From Bacteroidales bacterium (GTDB lineage: Bacteria > Bacteroidota > Bacteroidia > Bacteroidales > UBA1402), in NCBI GenBank assembly GCA_017464285.1, contig JAFUDT010000003.1, positions 124,001 through 188,000 on the forward strand: DNA of 64,000 nt. Direction: 5' to 3'. The position numbers and the translations under genes were made by a program. Shown one piece after another: positions 48,092 to 56,183 of this stretch. The notes under the pieces are model-generated. The model worked only from the letters and a program-made list of their open reading frames with translations, searched no databases and was not told the origin of the DNA. Each line of letters opens with the position of its first letter. The first letter of the stretch is position 1.

Positions 48092-48106
48092 AAAAAGGAC
48101 AGAATT

Positions 48107-48325
48107 ATGGCAAAGCAAGCTGCAATAGAACAGGACGGAACAATCGTCGAGGCATTGTCCAATGCAATGTTCCGCGTAGAATTGGAAAACGGCCACGAAA
48201 TTACGGCTCATATCTCGGGCAAGATGCGCATGCATTATATCCGTATCCTGCCCGGTGATAAGGTTAGGGTGGAGATTTCGCCCTATGATTTGTCAAAAGG
48301 AAGAATCTCGTTTAGATACAAGTAA
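48107..48325 (+). CDS. infA: Translation initiation factor IF-1
   Basis: The 72-residue OB-fold protein reads [20 protein letters not shown], then [20 protein letters not shown] and [22 protein letters not shown]-1 occupies the A site of the 30S subunit during initiation. Position map-infA-rpmJ is conserved. Confidence 0.98.
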   Translation: MAKQAAIEQDGTIVEALSNAMFRVELENGHEITAHISGKMRMHYIRILPGDKVRVEISPYDLSKGRISFRYK

Positions 48326-48341
48326 TTAAACACATAGAAAA

Positions 48342-48458
48342 ATGAAAGTCAGAGCATCTATCAAGAAACGCAGTGCCGACTGCAAGATTGTCCGCAGGAA
48401 GGGCCGGCTGTATGTAATCAGCAAAAAGAACCCCAAGTTCAAACAACGTCAGGGATAA
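48342..48458 (+). CDS. rpmJ: 50S ribosomal protein L36, zinc-free form
   Basis: A 38-residue protein reads [20 protein letters not shown] then ending [10 protein letters not shown]. Only one of the usual three cysteines (Cys14) and no histidine near position 33 remain, so the zinc site is lost. The gene is complete, in the infA-rpmJ-rpsM order. It is too short for most automated frame calls. Confidence 0.95.
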   Translation: MKVRASIKKRSADCKIVRRKGRLYVISKKNPKFKQRQG

Positions 48459-48484
48459 ATAGTAACAAATTATAAAACAGAATT

Positions 48485-48865
48485 ATGGCAATAAGAATTG
48501 TTGGTGTAGATTTGCCCCAGAACAAGAGAGGCGAGATAGCGTTGACCTATATCTTCGGTATCGGTCGCAGCAGTGCCCAGAAGATCCTGGCAGCTGCCGG
48601 CGTCGACAAAGACATCAAGGTCAAGGATTGGAATGATGAACAGGCTGGCGCCGTTCGTGAAATCATCGGTCGCGACTACAAAGTCGAAGGTGACCTGCGT
48701 TCGGAAACCCAGCTCAACATCAAGCGACTGATGGATATCGGCTGCTATCGTGGTGTCCGTCATCGTATCGGTCTGCCCGTCCGTGGTCAGAGTACCAAGA
48801 ACAACGCCCGTACTCGCAAGGGCAAGAAGAAAACCGTTGCTAACAAGAAGAAAGCGACAAAGTAA
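48485..48865 (+). CDS. rpsM: 30S ribosomal protein S13
   Basis: The 126-residue protein begins [20 protein letters not shown], has [19 protein letters not shown], and the signature [20 protein letters not shown] followed by a lysine-rich tail. S13 contacts the P-site tRNA and the large subunit. First gene of the alpha part of the run. Confidence 0.98.
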   Translation: MAIRIVGVDLPQNKRGEIALTYIFGIGRSSAQKILAAAGVDKDIKVKDWNDEQAGAVREIIGRDYKVEGDLRSETQLNIKRLMDIGCYRGVRHRIGLPVRGQSTKNNARTRKGKKKTVANKKKATK

Positions 48866-48902
48866 GTTAGCCAAGATTATTGATTAAATAAAGCATAGAA
48901 AA

Positions 48903-49292
48903 ATGGCAAAAAAGCAAGTTGCAGCTAAGAAAAGAAACGTCAAAGTTGACGCCATCGGACAAGCGCACATTCATTCGTCTTTCAACAACATCATTGTTTC
49001 CCTTGCCAATGCCAACGGTCAGATCATTTCCTGGTCCTCGGCCGGTAAGATGGGATTCAGAGGTTCGAAAAAGAATACTCCCTATGCTGCTCAGATGGCA
49101 GCTCAGGATTGTGCGAAGGTCGCCTATGACCTTGGCTTGAGAAAAGTCAAGGCGTATGTTAAAGGTCCCGGTAACGGTCGTGAATCGGCTGTTCGTACTA
49201 TTCATGGTGCTGGTATTGAGGTAACGGAAATCATCGATGTCACTCCGATGCCCCATAACGGATGCCGTCCTCCCAAGAGAAGACGCGTTTAA
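48903..49292 (+). CDS. rpsK: 30S ribosomal protein S11
   Basis: The 129-residue protein contains [40 protein letters not shown] and the C-terminal [20 protein letters not shown], the S11 signature. It lies on the 30S platform near the E site. Normal length and position. Confidence 0.98.
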   Translation: MAKKQVAAKKRNVKVDAIGQAHIHSSFNNIIVSLANANGQIISWSSAGKMGFRGSKKNTPYAAQMAAQDCAKVAYDLGLRKVKAYVKGPGNGRESAVRTIHGAGIEVTEIIDVTPMPHNGCRPPKRRRV

Positions 49293-49329
49293 GTTGTTGT
49301 ATTTGTTGAATCTTTAAATTAGAACAAAA

Positions 49330-49938
49330 ATGGCAAGATATACTGGCCCGAAAAGTAGAATAGCCCGTAAATTCGGCGAACCCATCTATGGTCCTGACAA
49401 AGTACTGAGCAAGAAGAACTATGCTCCGGGCTTTCAGGGCAACAATCGCAAAAGAAAATCTTCTGAATATGGTATTCAGTTGAGAGAAAAGCAGAAAGCA
49501 AAATATACCTATGGTGTACTGGAAAGACAGTTCCGCCTGACTTTCGAGAGAGCACAGCGTGCCAAGGGCATCACCGGTGAAGTGCTGCTGCAACTGCTCG
49601 AATCCCGTCTGGACAACCTCGTCTATCGTCTGGGCTTTGCTCCCACCCGTGACGCGGCCCGCCAGCTGGTCTCTCATCGTCATATCGTGCTTGACGGCAA
49701 GGTTGCCAACATCCCTTCCATCATCGTCAAGCCTGGTCAGACGGTGGGCGTCCGTGAACGCTCCAAGGCCTTGGAGGTCATCGAGAACTCTCTGTCCGGA
49801 TTCAATCACAGCAAGTATCCCTGGCTGGAATACAACGCCAGTGACAAGTCGGGAAAATACCTGCACATTCCGGAACGTGCCGATATTCCTGAGAATATCA
49901 AAGAGCAGCTGATCGTTGAACTGTATTCAAAACAATAA
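49330..49938 (+). CDS. rpsD: 30S ribosomal protein S4
   Basis: The 202-residue protein starts [20 protein letters not shown] and has the S4 RNA-binding domain [20 protein letters not shown] and [18 protein letters not shown]4 is a primary 16S rRNA binder and, in E. coli, represses the alpha operon. The cysteine zinc knuckle of some S4 proteins is absent here. Confidence 0.98.
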   Translation: MARYTGPKSRIARKFGEPIYGPDKVLSKKNYAPGFQGNNRKRKSSEYGIQLREKQKAKYTYGVLERQFRLTFERAQRAKGITGEVLLQLLESRLDNLVYRLGFAPTRDAARQLVSHRHIVLDGKVANIPSIIVKPGQTVGVRERSKALEVIENSLSGFNHSKYPWLEYNASDKSGKYLHIPERADIPENIKEQLIVELYSKQ

Positions 49939-49949
49939 TCCTTGAACTC

Positions 49950-50939
49950 ATGGCAATATTAGCATTTCAAAAACCAGAAAAGGTCATCATGCTGGAAGCT
50001 AACGACAAATTCGGCAAGTTCGAATTTCGTCCGTTGGAACCCGGTTTTGGTATAACTATCGGTAATGCTCTCCGTCGCATTCTGCTCTCCTCCCTGGAGG
50101 GCTACGCCATCAATTCGATGCGCGTTGAGGGAGTTACTCATGAATTTGCCACGATCAAGGGGGTCCGCGAAGATGTGACCAACATCATCTTGAATCTCAA
50201 ACAGATCCGCTTCAAGCGCATCGTCGATGATGTAGATGCCGAGAAGGTTACAGTCAAAGTAAGCGGAGAAGAACTTACCGCCAAGGAAATCGGCAAGGCC
50301 TTCAGCCATTTCGAGGTGCTGAATCCTGAGCTGAAAATCTGCAGCATGGAAAAGGGTACTTCCTTCAATCTGGAGCTCACTGTCAACAAAGGTCGCGGTT
50401 ATGTGCCCGCCGATGAGCAGGATTTGCAGGACACTGACATCTATACCATTGCCATCGACTCGATCTATACGCCCATCCGCAACGTGAAATACGCTGTCGA
50501 GAACTATCGTGTGGAGCAGAAGACCGATTACGAGAAGCTGGTCATTGAGATTACTACCGACGGCTCTATCCATCCCAAGGAGGCTTTGAAAGAAGCTGCC
50601 CGTATCCTGATCTACCACTTCATGTTGTTCTCCGACGATAAGATCACGCTCGATACTACTGAGGTCGAGACCGGTGAAGAGTTCGACGAGGAAATCCTTC
50701 ACATGCGTCAGCTGCTCAAAACCAAGCTGATCGACATGGATCTTTCTGTCCGTGCCCTCAATTGTCTGAAGGCTGCCAACGTCGAGACCCTGGGTCAGTT
50801 GGCCACCTACAACAAGACCGATCTGCTCAAGTTCCGCAACTTCGGCAAAAAGTCTCTTACCGAACTGGACGATTTGCTCTCCAAGATGAATCTTTCTTTC
50901 GGTATGGACATTTCCAAGTACAAATTAGATAAAGAATAA
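49950..50939 (+). CDS. rpoA: RNA polymerase subunit alpha
   Basis: The 329-residue protein has the alpha N-terminal dimerisation domain ([40 protein letters not shown]) and a C-terminal domain with the DNA- and activator-binding helices ([40 protein letters not shown]). It nucleates assembly of RNA polymerase. The order rpsD-rpoA-rplQ is conserved in most bacteria. Confidence 0.98.
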   Translation: MAILAFQKPEKVIMLEANDKFGKFEFRPLEPGFGITIGNALRRILLSSLEGYAINSMRVEGVTHEFATIKGVREDVTNIILNLKQIRFKRIVDDVDAEKVTVKVSGEELTAKEIGKAFSHFEVLNPELKICSMEKGTSFNLELTVNKGRGYVPADEQDLQDTDIYTIAIDSIYTPIRNVKYAVENYRVEQKTDYEKLVIEITTDGSIHPKEALKEAARILIYHFMLFSDDKITLDTTEVETGEEFDEEILHMRQLLKTKLIDMDLSVRALNCLKAANVETLGQLATYNKTDLLKFRNFGKKSLTELDDLLSKMNLSFGMDISKYKLDKE

Positions 50940-50943
50940 GAAG

Positions 50944-51471
50944 ATGAGACATAATAAAAAATTCAATCACCTGGGCCGTCAGGCCTCACACAGACATGCG
51001 ATGCTGTCCAATATGGCTGCGTCCCTGATCATGCACAAGCGCATCTTTACGACCCTTGCCAAGGCCAAAGCCCTGAAGGTGGTCGTAGAGCCTATGATCA
51101 CGGCTGCCAAGAATGATACCACCGCTTCCCGCCGTCTGGTTTTCAAGACCTTGCAGAATAAAGAGGCTGTTACCGAGCTGTTCCAGACCGTTGCCCAGAA
51201 AGTGGGCGACCGTCCCGGCGGTTACACCCGCATCCTGAAGACCGGCAACCGTCTGGGTGACAACGCTCAGATGTGTTTCATTGAGTTGGTCGATTTCAAC
51301 GAGAACATGCTCAAGACCAAGGCAGAAAAGAAGACTCGCACTCGTCGTTCTTCGGCCAAGAAGAAAGCCGAGGCAGCCGAAGCTGCTCCTGTGGCCGAGG
51401 CTCCTGTTGAGGCTCCCGCTGAACCCGTTGCTGAAGCTCCCGCCGCCGAAGAGGCTCCCGCCGCTGAATAA
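50944..51471 (+). CDS. rplQ: 50S ribosomal protein L17 with Ala/Glu/Pro-rich tail
   Basis: The first 125 residues are a normal L17 ([40 protein letters not shown]). A tail of about 45 residues follows: first basic ([13 protein letters not shown]), then a low-complexity Ala/Glu/Pro run ([20 protein letters not shown]). Such tails are seen on L17 of some Bacteroidota; the role is unknown. It is the last gene of the super-operon, 22 bases before a strong terminator. Confidence 0.96.
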   Translation: MRHNKKFNHLGRQASHRHAMLSNMAASLIMHKRIFTTLAKAKALKVVVEPMITAAKNDTTASRRLVFKTLQNKEAVTELFQTVAQKVGDRPGGYTRILKTGNRLGDNAQMCFIELVDFNENMLKTKAEKKTRTRRSSAKKKAEAAEAAPVAEAPVEAPAEPVAEAPAAEEAPAAE

Positions 51472-51493
51472 TTTCAAATTCGGAATATCTCGA

Positions 51494-51526
51494 AGAGGGC
51501 AACCATCAGGTTGCTCTCTTTTTTTG
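51494..51526 (+). terminator. Terminator of the ribosomal super-operon
   Basis: An 11-bp stem (51494-51504 with 51509-51519, one G-U pair), a 4-base loop ATCA and six to seven Ts. A strong intrinsic terminator right after rplQ. Confidence 0.92.
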
Positions 51527-51543
51527 TACCCGTTGACGGCAGC

Positions 51544-51650
51544 TTGGTCGGAGCGGAAAAATGTCTTACCTTTATGCCGCTGTTGATAATGCCATCTTCT
51601 TCACAAAATATGGTGGGAGCGCCCAACGGGCGGCTGGGAACAGAGCCGGT
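51544..51650 (+). pseudogene. Remnant of a second MATE gene: promoter, leader and first 14 codons
   Basis: This stretch aligns with the promoter and 5' end of the MATE gene at 57818-57924. Both have a -33 TTGG, a 19-base spacer and TACCTTTA (here 51544-51547 and 51567-51574). Both continue with a similar leader and then ATG; here ATG at 51610 begins MVGAPNGRLGTEPV, there MGAPNGRLGTEPV. The differences within the codons are mostly silent, so both copies were once under selection as protein. After codon 14 (51650-51651) similarity stops and this frame ends at TGA 51682-51684. The copies differ at many places outside the last 36 bases, so the duplication is not recent or the two came from different strains. 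Confidence 0.75.
51631..51650 (+). repeat. 20-base exact direct repeat, left copy
   Basis: CGGCTGGGAACAGAGCCGGT here is identical to 57905-57924 inside the MATE gene. Upstream, 16 more bases match with two changes. It marks the point where the MATE remnant stops. It could be the crossover or attachment site of the cassette, or simply the best-kept coding part of the remnant. Confidence 0.85.
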
Positions 51651-51671
51651 ATTGCACCGGGCTCTGTTTTT
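51641..51671 (+). terminator. Terminator formed across the remnant junction
   Basis: The 5' arm (51641-51650) is the end of the MATE-like sequence; the 3' arm (51656-51666) is non-homologous DNA. They pair over 10 bp with one bulged G and are followed by five Ts. It would end any transcript starting at the remnant promoter. Confidence 0.7.
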
Positions 51672-51683
51672 AGCTTCAGTCTG

Positions 51684-51698
51684 ATTCTATTCAGTAAC
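51684..51698 (+). repeat. 15-base direct repeat at the left edge of the AT-rich cassette
   Basis: ATTCTATTCAGTAAC is found exactly again at 57781-57795, at the right edge, where it overlaps the CotH stop codon. DNA between the two copies is clearly AT-richer than outside. Confidence 0.85.
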
Positions 51699-51731
51699 CA
51701 CTACAGAATACAACTACATAAAGAAGTTTTT

Positions 51732-51762
51732 TTTGATAATTGTGTTTAAAGTACGACCTTTA
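51732..51762 (+). promoter_or_regulatory. Probable promoter of the four-gene cassette
   Basis: TTTG at 51732-51735, 19 bases, then GACCTTTA at 51755-51762, which is close to the -7 box TACCTTTA of the MATE promoter but lacks the first T of TAnnTTTG. It lies 31 bases before the likely start at 51794. Confidence 0.5.
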
Positions 51763-51793
51763 CGCCCAATAATCATTTATAATGGAAAGTATT

Positions 51794-53053
51794 ATGAAGA
51801 AACTCTTTTCCTTGTTATTGGTATGTCTGATAACCACAAGCATTGCTGCCCAGATGAAGGTCCATTCTAACGGAAAAGTCTCAGTAGGCGGTAATAATAC
51901 TACAAATGGTAGCCTTACAATCACTGGAAATGCAGCGACAAAAGGTCTTGCCTTTTATAACGGATACTCCAATCCATTAAGAATATATATGAAAGGGTCC
52001 GATGCTTTTATTTCAAGGGTCGACTCCCTGTATTCTAACATACGTATCAATTCTTCTGGCCAAATTTCTATTTCCGGTACTCCCAATTATTATGGTTACG
52101 GAAATCAACTTAGTATATTTGGAAATGGTATTTCTGCTTTTTCGTCAACTTTTTATTATCCTTCTAACGATGGCGGTGATGGACTTAAAAGTGTCGTAGA
52201 GCATCCTTTGAACAATACGTATGCAGGTTATTACAAGGGAACATCTTCAGCCTGGCAAAAGAATTTTTATGTCCAAGGCACAGGTAATGTTTATTGTGCC
52301 GGAACTATTACTACATCGGATAGAAGTATTAAAGATGATATTCATAAAATAAAAAACCCTCTTGATCTTATTCTCCAATTGGAGGGGGTTTCATATATCA
52401 ACAAGGATCGACAGGAGATGAAAGACAATTACTATAGAGGTTTGACTCAAGAAGATGAGATGTTGATAAAGCAAGATTCTCTGTATGATAAACAATATGC
52501 AGACATGCTTATTTCAGAAATGGACAAGCGAGACATGGGGCTTATTGCTCAGGATGTTGAGAAGGTCCTTCCAGACATAGTTTATAGTGTTGACAAGGAG
52601 AAAAAGGGAATAGCATATACTCAATTGATAGCATTATTGATTGAAGGAATCAAAGAGCAACAGGCAGAAATAGAATTACTTAAATCAGATATAGAAGCAT
52701 TACGCTCAGGCTCGGAGTTGTTTCGTGCTTACAACAAAGAGTTACAAGTCACAGAAAAGGAGAATGATTCACCGGTAGAAGATTTGTTAGAGTCACCAAC
52801 TATGTCTCAAAATGTCCCCAATCCATTCAATCATTCGACGCTAATTCCGTTTTATTTGCCGAAGTCCGTCAAGTCGGCTTCAATATGTGTCTATAATCTT
52901 CAGGGAACACAGTTAAAAAGATTTGAGTTGACAGATAGGGGAGAATCGAGTATTACTATTTCGTCCAGTGATTTCAATGCAGGTATTTATTTCTATGCGT
53001 TGATTGCTGACGGAATAGAAGCTGACATAAAGAGAATGGTGATTTCTGAGTAA
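51794..53053 (+). CDS. Secreted S74-domain protein with T9SS sorting domain
   Basis: The 419-residue product starts at 51794 (MKKLFSLLLVCLITTSIAAQ signal peptide; GGAAAG site before it); an ATG 12 bases upstream is possible. Residues 21-170 are Gly/Ser/Asn-rich repeats of beta type. An S74 intramolecular-chaperone domain follows, with the motif SDRSIK (Ser175, Lys180, the positions of the self-cleaving dyad in phage tail-spike S74 domains), GLIAQDVEKVLPDIV and a helical end LLIEGIKEQQAEIELLKSDI. The end is a T9SS type-A sorting domain (NVPNPFNHSTLIPFYLPKSV, then DFNAGIYFYALI and KRMVISE). It is likely exported and placed on or released from the surface; S74 domains normally trimerise fibres. 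AT-rich codon use differs from neighbours. Confidence 0.8.
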   Translation: MKKLFSLLLVCLITTSIAAQMKVHSNGKVSVGGNNTTNGSLTITGNAATKGLAFYNGYSNPLRIYMKGSDAFISRVDSLYSNIRINSSGQISISGTPNYYGYGNQLSIFGNGISAFSSTFYYPSNDGGDGLKSVVEHPLNNTYAGYYKGTSSAWQKNFYVQGTGNVYCAGTITTSDRSIKDDIHKIKNPLDLILQLEGVSYINKDRQEMKDNYYRGLTQEDEMLIKQDSLYDKQYADMLISEMDKRDMGLIAQDVEKVLPDIVYSVDKEKKGIAYTQLIALLIEGIKEQQAEIELLKSDIEALRSGSELFRAYNKELQVTEKENDSPVEDLLESPTMSQNVPNPFNHSTLIPFYLPKSVKSASICVYNLQGTQLKRFELTDRGESSITISSSDFNAGIYFYALIADGIEADIKRMVISE

Positions 53054-53074
53054 CAAACATATTATAAAGATAAT

Positions 53075-53974
53075 ATGAATCCTATTAGAAAAATAATCAA
53101 GGACTTTTATATTAGGTGGCACGAGCGCGTGGTGCACCACCTCGAAAGCAAGACCGATAATTATCTTTGGAACATTTGGTCGTGGTGTCAGAATGAGACT
53201 ATGCTGAGACAAGGGGTTATTAAAGATACTCCTGATTACAAGTATTATTCTCAACTGCATAGAATCCTTGATATTAAGAAACTGGCTGGGAATTATCATC
53301 TGGCGCGAATAGGGAAAAAGGGTGATGGTGGATATTATATGGCGGAGAACGAAAAGGGGGCTTATTCAGATTCAGATTGTCTTATTGCATATTCCCTGGG
53401 GATAGCCGACGATGTGTCATGGGATCTTTTTATGGCAGAGAAAGGGTATAATGTATTCCAATACGATGGCTGCATCAAACAAATACCTGTCAATCATCCT
53501 TTTTTTCATTGGGAAAGAATTAATATTACAGGGGATGTAGAATCCAAAACACAAAAGCGTCTGACTACTCTTTTGAAGCAAAATGGTCATTCGGATCTTC
53601 GTGGCATGATTTTGAAATGTGATATCGAAGGGTCTGAATGGGGCATGCTTAATGAAATGGAAGAATCACAATTGGATTGTTTTGACCAGGTTTTGTTGGA
53701 ATTGCACAGTCTTGTATATAGTCAAGAGAGAGAGGCCATTCTTTCTGCATTGGAGAAACTCAGTCACACACACTCTCTGGTTTATCTTCATGCAAATAAC
53801 AACGGGATAGTCAATTATACGGATAAAATGGTCACTCCCGATTTGATAGAGGGGACATTTGTGAACAAGAAGTTTTTTGAAACGCAAGAACTTGATGCCG
53901 TTCTGCCCCTTCGGACGGATGATAGAAATCTTTCAGGGAAGCAGGATATTTTAGTAGGGAGGTGGAATGTATGA
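53075..53974 (+). CDS. FkbM/METTL24-like methyltransferase
   Basis: The 299-residue product has no signal peptide. The region LARIGKKGDGGYYMAENEKG (about residues 76-95) and YSLGIADDVSWDLFMAEKGY resemble METTL24-like methyltransferases; ILKCDIEGSEWGMLNEM (Asp183, Glu185) is the conserved acidic motif of the FkbM fold. It probably uses S-adenosylmethionine; the substrate is unknown, and could be a sugar, a lipid or a peptide. The last 4 bases overlap the next start (ATGA), so it is coupled to the peptidase. AT-rich like its neighbours. Confidence 0.7.
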   Translation: MNPIRKIIKDFYIRWHERVVHHLESKTDNYLWNIWSWCQNETMLRQGVIKDTPDYKYYSQLHRILDIKKLAGNYHLARIGKKGDGGYYMAENEKGAYSDSDCLIAYSLGIADDVSWDLFMAEKGYNVFQYDGCIKQIPVNHPFFHWERINITGDVESKTQKRLTTLLKQNGHSDLRGMILKCDIEGSEWGMLNEMEESQLDCFDQVLLELHSLVYSQEREAILSALEKLSHTHSLVYLHANNNGIVNYTDKMVTPDLIEGTFVNKKFFETQELDAVLPLRTDDRNLSGKQDILVGRWNV

Positions 53975-56181
53975 GACGATGTGTTTTTTACTACGTGTTT
54001 TTGTCAGCAGTGCTCGTATTTGTGCCAACCTCTTTTGCCGACATTGCTTGTTCTTTGTCTTTTGATATTGACAAACTGACAATGGAAGAGAGACAGAATT
54101 GTAACGGTATAAAAACCATTCTGCTCGGCTATGAAAAGTACCCTTTTATTGCGGAAGAAAACGCTCCATTGCTCCCGGCATACTATCATACTTTCTCCTT
54201 TCCGAAAGGCTGTGACAGCCGGTTGACAATTGAAGATATACTAACTGAAACTCATTCAATCGGGTTATTGGCAGGAATAGAGAAAAGTCCTTCTGTTGAT
54301 GGTCATTCGAGCGATGAATATATAATTGCTGTTGAGAAAGAAGATCTGTTTCCTCGAAAAGTGGTTGAAATAGTTGATGACGGCTATCTCAACGGTTGTG
54401 AAAGAATGATTACCGTCAGAGTCGCTTTTGCGCAGTATGATACCAGAACAAAGGGTCTCATTTTTAATACCAAGGTTGATTACAAAATAGTGGAAGATTC
54501 AACTCAAAAAGCCGAGATCAGACCTCTTTTCAAGAAGTATGAGAGACGCATGACTCGAGCAGGGAACGCATATCAATACATGATTGTAACGACTGATTCT
54601 ATGACTTCTGCCTTTGATCGGCTGGTGAGTTGGAAACGACTTAAGGGTTTAGATGCCGGGGTTGTTACAATTGAAAGTATTTTGAATGATCCGGGAATCA
54701 CGGGTGACACCATATCTTTGATCTATGACGATGCGGGAAAACTCCGTCAGTTTCTTACTCGATCTTGGCAGATGGGAACAGAATATGTGTTACTGGCTGG
54801 TCAGGATTCAATCGTCCCTGTCAGATATGGGACGTATTACAAAAACACAATAAATTCATTTACGGACTCTATTCCAACGGATTTGTATTATTGTGACTTA
54901 AATGGAAATTGGAATTACGATGGGGATATTTATTATGGTGAGTTCGGGGATGATAGAATCGAGGTGAGACCAGAACTGTTTGTGGGGAGGCTATTGTGTA
55001 AAAACAGGCAGGAAATCATTAATTACATAGATAAAGTCATCAGGTATGAACTTTATCCTGGGAATGGGGATGGCAGTTACTTGGTAAAGGCTTTTTATAC
55101 GCAGAGTGATTGGATGCAGTATCTGCAAGAGGCAAACAGTGCCGCATCAATTTCAAACTCGATCTATAGTACTCAAACAATTTACAGTGAGTATCCTGAT
55201 TGGAATAGCGTAAATCCCACTTTTCCAAAAGGAGTGGATGTAATTGATGAAATGAAGTCCAAATATGGTCTCTATGTTTGGGACAATCATGGTATGCCAG
55301 ATGGTGTGGCGACTTGTTCAAATAGGGAAAATGAGGGCCCGTATTACGGGGTCACTCCATTGGATACTGTTCAGGGATTTGGCTTGCAGCCGGAAAGTGG
55401 AAATGGACTGGATTGTTTGAACAATAAGAAGTATCCTTCAATCATGTATTCTTTTTCATGTCATAATATCCCTTTCGATAAATATTTATATACTAACAAC
55501 TTGACCCCGTATAACTTAGGGGAAAGTTTTACAGTTGGTGGACAATATGGTGGGCCCATTTTCATTGGTAATACTCGAAATGGGTATACTCAAGAATCCA
55601 TTTATCTCTTTACGGGGTTTATATCAAATCTTATGTCATCATCCTTCCATATCGGAAGAGCCTATGCTATTTCTAAAACAGGTGGAGGGATTACTCATAA
55701 ATCCGAATTAGCACATAATCTACTTGGTTGCCCAGAACTGGAACTATGGACGGATTATCCTTCTAATATTGAGGTTTATGTTGATGAAAATACCGATGAC
55801 AGTATAACTGTCACGACCGAGGAATCCGATTGCCATATTCACATTAATGGAGTTTTTGGGAGTAATTATCAGGAAACGCAAATTGGAGACGAGTGCGGTT
55901 TTACGAACCTTCCTACGAATTATATGGTCTCTGTTACAAAACATGATTTTTCCCCTGAAATATTTCCGTGCATGTTTCAAAATGAGGATGTCTATGGTTC
56001 GCACTATATGCTTGTCTCAAATGCTTTTTTAGGAGAGAGCGTCTCTTCGATGAGGCAAAATGGAGAATTGGTGATAAAGGATGGCGCTTCAGTCGAAATA
56101 GAATACTCGGGCACGGTTTTCTTACAACCCGGTTTCAGTGTCGAAAAAGGAGCGGAGTTTACAGTAAAAAAACGTGACTGA
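53971..56181 (+). CDS. C25 (gingipain-like) cysteine peptidase, secreted
   Basis: The 736-residue product starts at the ATGA overlap (53971) with a signal peptide (VFYYVFLSAVLVFVPTSFAD). A prodomain of about 190 residues precedes AYQYMIVTTDSMTSAFDRLV, the start of the C25 fold. The catalytic residues are probably His440 (YVWDNHGMPDG) and Cys497 (YSFSCHN). A beta domain follows, and the end (LVIKDGASVEIEYSGTVF, then QPGFSVEKGAEFTVK) is of the type found at the C-terminus of many exported Bacteroidota proteins. C25 peptidases cleave after Arg or Lys in Porphyromonas; this one's specificity is not known. It could process the S74 protein or act on outside targets. Confidence 0.78.
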   Translation: MRRCVFYYVFLSAVLVFVPTSFADIACSLSFDIDKLTMEERQNCNGIKTILLGYEKYPFIAEENAPLLPAYYHTFSFPKGCDSRLTIEDILTETHSIGLLAGIEKSPSVDGHSSDEYIIAVEKEDLFPRKVVEIVDDGYLNGCERMITVRVAFAQYDTRTKGLIFNTKVDYKIVEDSTQKAEIRPLFKKYERRMTRAGNAYQYMIVTTDSMTSAFDRLVSWKRLKGLDAGVVTIESILNDPGITGDTISLIYDDAGKLRQFLTRSWQMGTEYVLLAGQDSIVPVRYGTYYKNTINSFTDSIPTDLYYCDLNGNWNYDGDIYYGEFGDDRIEVRPELFVGRLLCKNRQEIINYIDKVIRYELYPGNGDGSYLVKAFYTQSDWMQYLQEANSAASISNSIYSTQTIYSEYPDWNSVNPTFPKGVDVIDEMKSKYGLYVWDNHGMPDGVATCSNRENEGPYYGVTPLDTVQGFGLQPESGNGLDCLNNKKYPSIMYSFSCHNIPFDKYLYTNNLTPYNLGESFTVGGQYGGPIFIGNTRNGYTQESIYLFTGFISNLMSSSFHIGRAYAISKTGGGITHKSELAHNLLGCPELELWTDYPSNIEVYVDENTDDSITVTTEESDCHIHINGVFGSNYQETQIGDECGFTNLPTNYMVSVTKHDFSPEIFPCMFQNEDVYGSHYMLVSNAFLGESVSSMRQNGELVIKDGASVEIEYSGTVFLQPGFSVEKGAEFTVKKRD

Positions 56182-56183
56182 AT

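Larger units (their letters stand above)
51472..51793. other. Spacer between rplQ and the AT-rich cassette
   Basis: A 322-base stretch without an intact gene. In order it holds the rplQ terminator, the MATE promoter and 5' remnant, a second terminator, the left 15-base repeat and the probable promoter of the cassette. Base composition changes sharply at about 51680. Confidence 0.8.

Noticed and set aside
51610..51684. 24-codon frame in the MATE remnant as a small gene
   Set aside because: Its first 14 codons are explained by the MATE copy and the rest is non-homologous and overlaps a terminator.
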